The translations under genes were made by a program, and so were the position numbers. The notes below the pieces were generated by a model. It did not search any database and was not told where the DNA came from. It worked only from the letters and a program-made list of their open reading frames with translations. Positions 50,466-57,862 of a stretch of DNA of 64,000 nt are shown in pieces (position 1 is the first letter of the stretch; every line of letters starts with the position of its first letter). The stretch comes from Maricaulis sp. Lineage in GTDB: Bacteria; Pseudomonadota; Alphaproteobacteria; Caulobacterales; Maricaulaceae. Where the stretch lies: NCBI RefSeq assembly GCF_030149515.1, contig NZ_JASBRI010000001.1:1-64000 (forward strand). Reading direction: 5' to 3'.

Positions 50466-51068
50466 GTGCCAAAATCGAACGGAAAGTCGCCGGACATTGT
50501 CATCAAGAAGTACGCCAACCGGCGGCTCTACGACACCTCCACCAGCCAGTATGTCACGCTGGACTATCTGCGCGACCTCGTGAAGAAGGGCACGGATTTC
50601 CAGGTCGTCGACGCCAAGAGCGGCGAGGACCTCACACGCGGCGTTCTGGCCCAGATCATCTTCGAGGAGGAGTCGCGCGGCGCCAATCTCCTGCCCGTCG
50701 AATTCCTGCGCCAGCTGATCGGCTTTTACGGCGACAGCCTGCAGAGCGTGGTGCCCGGCTATTTGCAGATGTCGATGAACTCCTTTGCCCAGCAGCAGGA
50801 GGAATTCCGCGAACGCATGACCGAGGCGATGTCCTCGCCGCAGGCCTCCATGGCCATGCTCGAGGAGCAGACGCGCCGCAACATGGAAATGTTCGGCCAG
50901 GCGATGCGCATGTTCTCGCCCTTCACCCAGCAGCAGGGCAGCGAGGATGGCAGCGACACTGCCAGGACCGCGCCGGAAAAGGAGAGCGAGGACCTCACCG
51001 CCATGCGTGAGGAACTCGACGCGATGCGGGCCAAGCTGGATCAGTTGCTCGACACCAAGAAGAAATAG
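50466..51068 (+). CDS. phaR: Polyhydroxyalkanoate synthesis repressor PhaR
   Basis: 200 residues from GTG 50466 (GGGGAG 6 bases upstream). The N-terminal PHB_acc_N DNA-binding domain (about 10-70) has IVIKKYANRRLYDTSTSQYVTL and the PHB_acc domain (about 73-112) has LLPVEFLRQLIGFYGDSLQ. The C-terminus is a charged coiled coil. PhaR senses PHB and represses phasin and its own gene. The 156-bp region shared with phbB contains TTGCAGCA (50356-50363), similar to reported TGC-rich PhaR targets, so it may regulate both genes. Confidence 0.93.
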   Translation: MPKSNGKSPDIVIKKYANRRLYDTSTSQYVTLDYLRDLVKKGTDFQVVDAKSGEDLTRGVLAQIIFEEESRGANLLPVEFLRQLIGFYGDSLQSVVPGYLQMSMNSFAQQQEEFRERMTEAMSSPQASMAMLEEQTRRNMEMFGQAMRMFSPFTQQQGSEDGSDTARTAPEKESEDLTAMREELDAMRAKLDQLLDTKKK

Positions 51069-51109
51069 CGGCGCCCGGCCAGCGTTAACAAATTCGTATC
51101 GATATGAGC

Positions 51110-51136
51110 CAGCCGGTCCGCCAGGCGGGCCGGCTG
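51110..51136 (+). terminator. GC-rich hairpin downstream of phaR
   Basis: CAGCCGGTCCGC (51110-51121), loop CAG, GCGGGCCGGCTG (51125-51136): a 12-bp stem with one T-G wobble, 41 bases after the phaR stop. No T-run follows directly (ATGTGTATTTG), so it may be a weak terminator or a 3' protective hairpin. Confidence 0.45.
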
Positions 51137-51183
51137 ATGTGTATTTGCAGTCCTGAAACCCTGTTTTTGCCCCGGAATCGCGG

Positions 51184-51198
51184 TTAACCTCTCATTAA
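51184..51198 (+). promoter_or_regulatory. CtrA binding box TTAA-N7-TTAA
   Basis: TTAACCTCTCATTAA matches the full CtrA consensus TTAA-N7-TTAA exactly. CtrA is the cell-cycle response regulator of alphaproteobacteria that activates motility, pilus and division genes. The box ends 31 bases before the ATG of the small gene at 51230, a plausible activating position near a promoter. Confidence 0.6.
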
Positions 51199-51229
51199 GA
51201 GTTGGCATCCGCCTTGCGAGTTCAGGGGC

Positions 51230-51559
51230 ATGACCACGATCCGCAGCGCATATCCTGTCCCGATCCCGACCAGCCGGCGCGTTGAGCCGGCCGGCCGCGC
51301 GCGCGGTTCCAACGACCGTCCGCCGAGGCAGGAGCAGGCTCTTGTTCCCGTCCCGACCCCGCAGACGAACGCACGCGAAGGCGAGCGTTCCTTTGTGCGG
51401 GCCCGCCCTGCCACGGCGGAGGTCATGGTCCAGATCATCGGCGACGCCCCGCGTCGCGGCCTCAAAGCCGACCCCAGCGAGGTGGCCCGCTTCCGCCGCA
51501 CCTATGAACAGGCGGCCCAGAAGCGCACGCCGCCCCCGAAATGGGAGCGGCGCGCATGA
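51230..51559 (+). CDS. Small basic protein of unknown function, downstream of a CtrA box
   Basis: 109 residues, no signal peptide or membrane helix. The N-terminal 60 residues are Pro/Arg-rich and probably disordered (PIPTSRRVEPAGRARGS); the C-terminal 45 contain AEVMVQIIGDAPRRGLKAD and a helical RFRRTYEQAAQKR. I do not recognise the family. The frame has normal codon use for the region. TCAGGGGC precedes ATG. It overlaps the next, 28-residue ORF by ATGA. The upstream CtrA box suggests cell-cycle control and perhaps a motility or polar function. Confidence 0.65.
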   Translation: MTTIRSAYPVPIPTSRRVEPAGRARGSNDRPPRQEQALVPVPTPQTNAREGERSFVRARPATAEVMVQIIGDAPRRGLKADPSEVARFRRTYEQAAQKRTPPPKWERRA

Positions 51560-51642
51560 GTATCCCGAAGGTCACCGCCCGGCGTGTCGGCTTCTGGCTG
51601 GATATCAGCCTGGGTGCCGGTCTGCTCTTCGTCCTGCTGTAG
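51556..51642 (+). CDS. 28-residue membrane microprotein
   Basis: ATG overlaps the stop of the gene at 51230 (ATGA), giving translational coupling. The peptide starts MSIPKVTARRVGFW and ends LGAGLLFVLL: a short basic head and a single hydrophobic segment long enough to touch or span a membrane. Too short for usual gene calling. It ends 5 bases from the convergent gene. Support is the tight coupling and amphipathic composition; no homology is known to me. Confidence 0.5.
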   Translation: MSIPKVTARRVGFWLDISLGAGLLFVLL

Positions 51643-51647
51643 GCAGT

Positions 51648-52061
51648 CTATTCCCCGCCGACCGCCAGGTCGCGGCGGGCTGCCACGATCGTCACCACGA
51701 AACCGGCCACAGTATCCATCAGCGCCATCATGGTGATGAGGAAGAAGACCGACGTGCCGAACCGGCCGACCAGCAGGAACAGCGCCATCGCGATCACGAA
51801 GACCGCCATCGACAGGCCGTGATTGATAATCGTCGCGGTGCCCGTGCCGGCCGACTTCACCAGTTCGATGAACAGCATCAGCATGGCCAGGATGATCAGA
51901 AGATCGCCGACCTTCATCGACCACGGGCCGGAAACCAGCGGAATCGAGAAGATGGCATTGTCCATCAACGCGGCCGCAGCGGCCGGATCGCCGCCGGAAA
52001 AGATCACGATGACCGCATAGGCAATCACCGGAACGATCAGGAGTGGAATTACATTGAACAT
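51648..52061 (-). CDS. Four-helix membrane protein of unknown function
   Basis: 137 residues from ATG 52061 (GGGGAAG upstream). About four hydrophobic helices: MFNVIPLLIVPVIAYAVIVIF (first 21 residues), VGDLLIILAMLMLFIELV, GLSMAVFVIAMALFLLVG and SVFFLITMMALMDTVAGFVVTIVAA. The motif GFGTS.FF.ITMM.L.D..AGF.V is shared with uncharacterised alphaproteobacterial membrane proteins as I recall. The open frame reaches 31 codons upstream, without a good start site. Confidence 0.75.
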   Translation of the reverse strand: MFNVIPLLIVPVIAYAVIVIFSGGDPAAAAALMDNAIFSIPLVSGPWSMKVGDLLIILAMLMLFIELVKSAGTGTATIINHGLSMAVFVIAMALFLLVGRFGTSVFFLITMMALMDTVAGFVVTIVAARRDLAVGGE

Positions 52062-52198
52062 CGAACTTCCCCCATTTCCGCGGCCCCGTGCGCGTTGCGC
52101 CTGATTGGCCGCCGTCATACCCAACAATACGCCGTTATCCCCGCCTCCGGCCATGTCGCGTCCCTTTCCTACCGAGCGGCCCGCCGGGCCGCGCCAAA

Positions 52199-52945
52199 CT
52201 AGAACTCGTCGCTTCCGCGCGGATTACGCGCGCGGGAATTTAACCACATCATCCCCATCATGTCTGTCAAAGAGGCAAAAAGACGGCCGAAATTCGTATA
52301 TTTCGATTGGCCGTGGGCCCGGGGGCGGTGGGTGACGGGCCGGAACTCGCACGTATAGCCCTCCCGAATCATCAGGGCCGGGATGAAACGGTGCTGGTGA
52401 TCGAAGAAGGGCAATTCCAGATACGCCGCGCGCCGGAAGGCCTTCAGCCCGCAGCCCGTATCGTTGCAATTGTCGCCCAGCATGCGCTTGCGGATCCCGT
52501 TGCCCAGGCGCGAGGCGAACTTCTTCCAGGCCGAGTCCTGGCGATTGGCCGTGCGATCACCGCCGACGAGGGCCAGATCCTGCGGCGCATCCGGACGCAT
52601 CAGCGCATCAATCAGGACCGGCAGGTCAGCCGGCGGATTCTGTCCGTCCCCGTCGAGCGTGCACACGATCGCGCCGCGCGCATTCATCACACCGGTGCGG
52701 ATCGAACGCGACTGGCCGGAATTGTGCCGGTGGCTGATCACGCGCAGCATGGGCAATTCGCCCTTGGCGTCGGCCAGTTCCTGACGCGTGGTGTCACCGG
52801 AACAATCATCGACGAAGATGATTTCGAAGTTGCGCCCCGCCAGCGCGGCCGCGATCTCGCGCGCAAGCGGCACGACATTACCGGCCTCGTTATAGGCCGG
52901 AACGACAACGGAAATATCGGGGACGGTGGGGCTGGTCTGGCTCAT
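52199..52945 (-). CDS. Glycosyltransferase family 2, dolichol-phosphate-mannose-synthase-like
   Basis: 248 residues. The GT-A fold has ISVVVPAYNEAGNVVPL, IIFVDDCSGDTT, TLDGDGQNPPADLP (DxD-type metal site) and a C-terminal GQSKYTNFGRL, typical of polyprenyl-phosphate hexose synthases. It lacks the C-terminal transmembrane helices of some relatives. It should load a sugar onto a lipid carrier for envelope glycans. It diverges from the GT39 gene at 53047 which would use such a donor. ATG 52945. Confidence 0.9.
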   Translation of the reverse strand: MSQTSPTVPDISVVVPAYNEAGNVVPLAREIAAALAGRNFEIIFVDDCSGDTTRQELADAKGELPMLRVISHRHNSGQSRSIRTGVMNARGAIVCTLDGDGQNPPADLPVLIDALMRPDAPQDLALVGGDRTANRQDSAWKKFASRLGNGIRKRMLGDNCNDTGCGLKAFRRAAYLELPFFDHQHRFIPALMIREGYTCEFRPVTHRPRAHGQSKYTNFGRLFASLTDMMGMMWLNSRARNPRGSDEF

Positions 52946-53046
52946 ATGTGACGGCTTGAGCTTGCGAAACGGGGCTTGCCCGTTACATACCGGGTTTGGC
53001 CGTGGACGCGAGGGTTTTCTCACGTCCGCCCCAGCGGAGAACAGGA

Positions 53047-54810
53047 ATGGCCGAGCTTGCCCGCGGTTGGCGCGCCTATTTCATCGTCGGACTGATCGCG
53101 GCCCTTGCCGCCCTGGCCGGCGTCTTCACCCTGCCCCCGCTCGACCGCGACGAGAGCCGCTATGCCCAGGCCACCGCGCAGATGCTGGAAAGCGGTGATT
53201 TTGTCCGCATCAACTATCTCGACGACGAGCGCAACAAGAAACCGGTCGGCATCCACTGGATGCAGGCGGTCAGCGTGGCGGCTCTCTCCAGTGCCGAGGC
53301 GCGCGATATATGGGCCTATCGCCTGCCCTCCGTACTAGGCGCAATACTGGCAACGCTCGCCTGTTTCTGGGGCGGTCAGCGACTGCTCGGACGCGAAGCG
53401 GCGTTCGCCGGATCCGCCCTGTTCGCAGCCAGCGTCATGCTGGGTATCGAGGGCGGCATCGCCAAGACCGACGCCGTGCTGGTGGGCGCAACGACCCTGG
53501 CGATGGCCGCCCTGGCGAATCTGCGCACTGGCGCCGCCGGCTGGCGCTCGGCGCTTGTTTTCTGGTTCGCGCTGGGCCTGGGCGTTCTGATCAAGGGCCC
53601 CGTGACGCCGATGGTGGCGGGGCTGACTGCCGCCGTACTCATCGTCTGGGAGCGCCGGATCGCCTGGTTGAAACCGCTCCTCGTCTTCTGGCCCGGACCG
53701 GTCCTCGCCATCGCGATGGTGGTGCCCTGGCTGGTCACGATCCAGATCGCCACGGACGGCAATTTTCTGCGTGAAGCGCTGGGTGACGATCTGGGGCCGA
53801 AACTGGTCTCCGCAGACGAACGCCATGGCGGCTGGCCGGGCTACCACCTGCTTTTGCTGCCGCTGACATTTTTCCCGGCCGTCCTGTTCCTAGTCCCGGG
53901 GGTCGGGCGGCTGGCGGACGCCCTGCGGTCCGGCAGCCAGCGAGCCGAGGCCGCCCGTTTCCTTGTCGCCTGGGCGGTACCGACCTGGATCGTGTTCGAA
54001 TTCCTGCCCACCAAACTGCCCCACTACGTACTGCCGGCCTTTCCGGCCCTGGCGCTGGTGGCGGGCTGGGGGCTGGTAGAACTGGGGAAGGCGGCGCTCT
54101 GGCAACGCTGGACCGGCCGGGCCCTGTTTGCGGGCGGTGGCCTGGTCTTCGCCGTGGCGCTGCCCGTGATCTACGCGCGATACGGAACCGGCCTGGAACA
54201 GGGCCCCGGCCTTGGTACATCCATCTGGGTGTTTTCCGGTCTGGCGATATTCGTCGCACTGGCGGCTGCAAGCCTGACCAGCGAGCGATTGCGGCCGGGC
54301 CCGACGGCCCTGATCCTGGCCGTTCTGGCCGGGCTGGGATGGCACCTGGCCGCGCGCGGCGCGGCCCTGCCCAATGCCGAGGCGGTGCGCCTGGCCGACC
54401 GGGTGCGTGCCGTGAGGGATAGCGCACAATCCCTGACCGGTGTGCCACCGGACGCGATCGTCACGGCGTCGAGCTATACCGAGCCCAGCCTCGTCTTTTC
54501 CCTGGGCAGTGACACCGTCCTGGGCACGACCGGCGAGGTCCTGGCCTTTGCGGAAAGCCGGGAAGACCCCACATTGGTGGTGCTGGACCTGTGGCGGGAC
54601 GACGCGTTGAGACAGGCGATGGCGGCCACCGGCGATGAGGGTGCACCGCGCCGGTGGACCCTGGACCGCAATGGCCTACCCTGCCCGTCCGGCAGCACGG
54701 CAATAGCCGGCACCAATTACTCACGGGGGACCGACACCGTCCTCGCTGTGTTTTTCACACCCTGCCCGGAAATGGACGACCACAATGACCCGCAAGATCG
54801 AAATCGTTGA
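53047..54810 (+). CDS. ArnT-like glycosyltransferase (GT39/GT83 family)
   Basis: 587 residues with about eleven to twelve transmembrane helices. The first periplasmic loop carries the acidic catalytic motif LDRDESRYAQATAQML (DE pair). Other segments are KPVGIHWMQA and the C-terminal soluble domain with LPCPSGSTAIAGTNY. Such enzymes move a sugar from polyprenyl phosphate to lipid A or another acceptor on the periplasmic side. GGAG lies about 7 bases before ATG 53047. Its last 26 bases overlap the HMG-CoA lyase gene in another frame. Confidence 0.9.
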   Translation: MAELARGWRAYFIVGLIAALAALAGVFTLPPLDRDESRYAQATAQMLESGDFVRINYLDDERNKKPVGIHWMQAVSVAALSSAEARDIWAYRLPSVLGAILATLACFWGGQRLLGREAAFAGSALFAASVMLGIEGGIAKTDAVLVGATTLAMAALANLRTGAAGWRSALVFWFALGLGVLIKGPVTPMVAGLTAAVLIVWERRIAWLKPLLVFWPGPVLAIAMVVPWLVTIQIATDGNFLREALGDDLGPKLVSADERHGGWPGYHLLLLPLTFFPAVLFLVPGVGRLADALRSGSQRAEAARFLVAWAVPTWIVFEFLPTKLPHYVLPAFPALALVAGWGLVELGKAALWQRWTGRALFAGGGLVFAVALPVIYARYGTGLEQGPGLGTSIWVFSGLAIFVALAAASLTSERLRPGPTALILAVLAGLGWHLAARGAALPNAEAVRLADRVRAVRDSAQSLTGVPPDAIVTASSYTEPSLVFSLGSDTVLGTTGEVLAFAESREDPTLVVLDLWRDDALRQAMAATGDEGAPRRWTLDRNGLPCPSGSTAIAGTNYSRGTDTVLAVFFTPCPEMDDHNDPQDRNR

Positions 54811-55696
54811 AGTCGGCCCGCGCGACGGGTTGCAGAATGATCCGGCCATGATGCCGACAGACGCCAAGATCGAATTCGTCGAGCGGCTGATCGACGCCGG
54901 TGTCAGACGCATGGAAGCGGCGAGTTTCGTGCATCCGAAACTTGTTCCCGCCATGGCCGACAGCGACGAGGTGATGCAGCGTGTGCCGCGCCTGGACGGC
55001 GTAAAGTATATCGGGCTGGCCCTGAACGAACGCGGTATGCGCCGGGCGCTGGAGGCGGGCTGTGACGAAATCAACTACGTCATGGTCGCCTCGCCGGGAT
55101 TCGGCCTGAAAAACCAGAACGCCACGCCGGAACAGACCGCCGACCTGTTCGACCGCATCGCCGTGCTCGCCCATGACGAAGGCGTGCCGGTTTCGGTGAC
55201 CGTCTCGGTGGCCTTCGGCGACCCGTTCGACGGCGAGGTCGACCCCAAGGTTCTCGCCCACCTTGCTGCACGCGCCCGCGCCGCCGGCGCCATGGAGTTT
55301 GCCCTGGGCGACACGATCGGTGTGGCCGACCCCTGGAAGGTCCGCCAGGTCCTGGACCTGGTGCGCACCGAAAGCGGCGACATGCGTCTGCGCATGCATT
55401 TTCACAACACGCGCAATACGGCGATGGCCAATATCTATGCCGCCATCGAGGCGGGGGTGGATGTAATTGACGCCTCGGTCGGCGGCATTGGCGGTTGCCC
55501 GTTCGCGCCGGCCGCCACCGGCAATGTGGCCACCGAAGATGTTGTCTACATGCTCGGTCGCGCCGGTATCGAGACAGGGCTCGACCTCGACAAGCTGATC
55601 GCGACGGCGAAATGGCTTGAAACCGACGGACTGAAACACCCGGTGGAATCCGCCTTGTCCAAAACCGGCGGCTTTCCCCGGGCCTTGGCCGGCTAG
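54785..55696 (+). CDS. Hydroxymethylglutaryl-CoA lyase
   Basis: 303 residues. TIM-barrel HMGL family: EVGPRDGLQND (catalytic and metal Asp), RMEAASFVHPKLVPAMADS, HFHNTRNTAMANI (metal His pair) and the signature GGIGGCPFAPAATGNVATED with the conserved catalytic Cys. It splits HMG-CoA to acetoacetate and acetyl-CoA at the end of leucine breakdown. No other leucine-degradation gene is adjacent; it sits, unusually, among envelope glycan genes and starts inside the GT39 gene. Confidence 0.94.
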   Translation: MTRKIEIVEVGPRDGLQNDPAMMPTDAKIEFVERLIDAGVRRMEAASFVHPKLVPAMADSDEVMQRVPRLDGVKYIGLALNERGMRRALEAGCDEINYVMVASPGFGLKNQNATPEQTADLFDRIAVLAHDEGVPVSVTVSVAFGDPFDGEVDPKVLAHLAARARAAGAMEFALGDTIGVADPWKVRQVLDLVRTESGDMRLRMHFHNTRNTAMANIYAAIEAGVDVIDASVGGIGGCPFAPAATGNVATEDVVYMLGRAGIETGLDLDKLIATAKWLETDGLKHPVESALSKTGGFPRALAG

Positions 55697-56700
55697 CGGC
55701 CGGCCTGCTTCCGGATCCGGCTCAGGCGCATGCGGGCCCGCGTTCGCTGCAGACTGTTGCGGACGGTATTCCTGCAGCGCTGCAGGATCACACGGGCCCA
55801 GATCGCCGCAAAAATCGGCCCGATCATCAGCATCGTCGTCAGGCGTTGCAGGGGGCCAGGATAGTATTTCCAGAAATACTTCACAAAACCCAGGGCCTTG
55901 TGGGTCTCGACGAAGAATGGCGACGACTGGCTCGTGCCGCCATAATGCAGGATGGTGGCGCGCGGCTCGAAACACACGCGCCCGCCCGCCTGGCGCACCT
56001 GCCGGCACAGATCGATATCCTCGACATGAAGGAAATAGCGCTCGTCGAAGCCGCCGCATTCAAGGAATGCCGTGCGTGGCATCATCAGCGCCGCACCGGA
56101 GACAACGGGCACATCGGTCAGATCGTCGCCCAACGGTTCGCCCTCCCGGTGCAGACTGCGCAAGCCCGGAATGAAGCGCTCGAGGCCCAGAAAGCTGACC
56201 AGGGCGGATGCCGGCGTCAGCTCGCCGCGGCGCCCGCCGCGCTGTTCCGTCCCGTCCTGGTTGACGATCCGCGCACCGATCACCCAGGGCGACGCGTCCA
56301 TGCCTGAAGCCGAGGCCTTGAGCTGGCGCACCACGCCGCGCCTGAGCACCGCATCCGGATTGAGAAACATAACCAGATCGCCGCTGGCACGCTGCGCGCC
56401 GATATTGCAGCCTCGCGCAAATCCGAGATTACCGCCGGATTCCACCAGGACGAACCGGTCGCTCTCCGCCGCCATCTCGCGCAGCATGCGGACCATATCC
56501 GGCGGATTGCCGTGATTGACCAGGATGAACTCGTCTACACCGGGAGCATTCAGGATAGAGGCCACCGATTCCAGCAAATGCGGGCCGGTCTGCCAGGATA
56601 CGGTGACGACACTCAGACGCGGCTCGTCCGTGACTTCCTCTTCTTCGCGCCGAGAAAGAATACCGACGTCGCCGCCAACGCTACCGTTCCTTGGTGCCAT
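55693..56700 (-). CDS. Glycosyltransferase family 2 (rhamnosyl/WbbL-like)
   Basis: 335 residues as called. GT2 core begins RLSVVTVSW, then GFARGCNIGAQRASGDLVMFLNPDA (within about 90-115), a DFDEDIDLC-type segment FLHVEDIDLCRQVRQAGG and a basic C-terminus. It should add a sugar in O-antigen or capsule synthesis. The start is problematic: the natural beginning of homology (residue 23) has GTC, and the only in-frame ATG, at 56700, lies 88 bases inside the upstream ligase gene with a poor ribosome site. It converges on the HMG-CoA lyase with a CTAG overlap. Confidence 0.85.
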   Translation of the reverse strand: MAPRNGSVGGDVGILSRREEEEVTDEPRLSVVTVSWQTGPHLLESVASILNAPGVDEFILVNHGNPPDMVRMLREMAAESDRFVLVESGGNLGFARGCNIGAQRASGDLVMFLNPDAVLRRGVVRQLKASASGMDASPWVIGARIVNQDGTEQRGGRRGELTPASALVSFLGLERFIPGLRSLHREGEPLGDDLTDVPVVSGAALMMPRTAFLECGGFDERYFLHVEDIDLCRQVRQAGGRVCFEPRATILHYGGTSQSSPFFVETHKALGFVKYFWKYYPGPLQRLTTMLMIGPIFAAIWARVILQRCRNTVRNSLQRTRARMRLSRIRKQAGR

Positions 56701-57839
56701 TCCTGCCAGACCCCGTAGGAAAACACGATCAGGGACACATAGACCACAAATATCCAGACCACGCCAACTGCCTGGAGCCGCGAAAGCTGTTCTGCAGCGG
56801 CGATCCGCCCCCCCATGGCAACCAGTGCCAGAGCCAGGAGCACGGCGCCCACGGCGCCGGTCTCGAGCCAGATGTGCAAAGTCGCATTGTGGGGGTGAAG
56901 GGGGAGGGCTTCGACCGTGAAGCCCTGCAGTGCGAGCTCCCGATTGAGCGGGCGCGAGGCATCCAGGCCGTAGCCGAACCACGGCCTCTCCCGGATGAGT
57001 TCGCCCGCAAACGACCAGATCTCCAGGCGCCAGATCCACGACAGGGGCAAGGCATCCTTGAAGCCTTGCGGCAGCGCGGCAATCAGTTCGGGCAGAGCCA
57101 AGGGCATGACAATCAGGATACCGGCCGTTATGCCGCATACCAGTGTGATCATGGTGCGCGGCCAGAAAACGGCCAGGCCGGCGGCGACGAACGCCAGCAT
57201 GAAGGCCGCGGCATTGACGTGGGTGTCGAAGCTGAAGGCCGCAATCGCCGCAAGGGCCACAATGGCAATGCCGATCAGCGGCCCGCCTTCGCGCCAGGCG
57301 ACCAGTCCCGCAGGCACGCTCAACAACAGCAGCGGCACCGCAGCATGCCCCAGATTGCGATTGACGAAGGTCTGCACGTCCGCTGCCGCCTCCGAAACGG
57401 CATAGCCCTCCTCGACCAACTTGAAGCCGCGAGTGGCGACACCGTCGAACAGGGCTTCCGCGAGCAGGAAGAGGCCAAGGCCCGTGACCAGAAAGATCAT
57501 CGCCGCTTCGACGCGGTGCTGCCATGCTTCGCCGAGCTGTCCGATGCGCGCAACGAAGAGCACATAAAGCGGAATGCCCAGACAGGTCCGCCAGATCTGT
57601 CCCGTCCCCTCATAGGGCGACCACAGGGCCGACAGGGCTACCCAGGCGAGAAATGCCCCGCCGGCCAGCAGCCCCCAGGGCACACGCCGCATCCGCCAGA
57701 AGGCCGGATCGACGGGAAGCGCGACCAGCGCGAGAAGGGCGACCCAGGGAGCGATCAACAGGCTTCCCGCTATTGCAAACAGGAAGGAAAGCCCGAAACC
57801 GGCGATGCCGGCTATGCCTGCCCTGGTGTCGTCGCGCAC
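56613..57839 (-). CDS. O-antigen ligase/polymerase family membrane protein
   Basis: 408 residues, about eleven transmembrane helices, with the Wzy_C domain near 190-350 and the periplasmic loop region RPWFGYGLDASRPLNRELA...LPLHPHNATLHIWLETG, where the conserved RP.FG.G and H.HN motifs lie. Such proteins attach O-antigen to lipid A-core or polymerise it. It overlaps the glycosyltransferase gene downstream and lies 23 bases after thrS, so it may be read with thrS. Whether ligase or polymerase cannot be told. Confidence 0.88.
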   Translation of the reverse strand: MRDDTRAGIAGIAGFGLSFLFAIAGSLLIAPWVALLALVALPVDPAFWRMRRVPWGLLAGGAFLAWVALSALWSPYEGTGQIWRTCLGIPLYVLFVARIGQLGEAWQHRVEAAMIFLVTGLGLFLLAEALFDGVATRGFKLVEEGYAVSEAAADVQTFVNRNLGHAAVPLLLLSVPAGLVAWREGGPLIGIAIVALAAIAAFSFDTHVNAAAFMLAFVAAGLAVFWPRTMITLVCGITAGILIVMPLALPELIAALPQGFKDALPLSWIWRLEIWSFAGELIRERPWFGYGLDASRPLNRELALQGFTVEALPLHPHNATLHIWLETGAVGAVLLALALVAMGGRIAAAEQLSRLQAVGVVWIFVVYVSLIVFSYGVWQEWHQGTVALAATSVFFLGAKKRKSRTSRV

Positions 57840-57862
57840 GGTTCGCGCCTCCCGGTCTTGTC

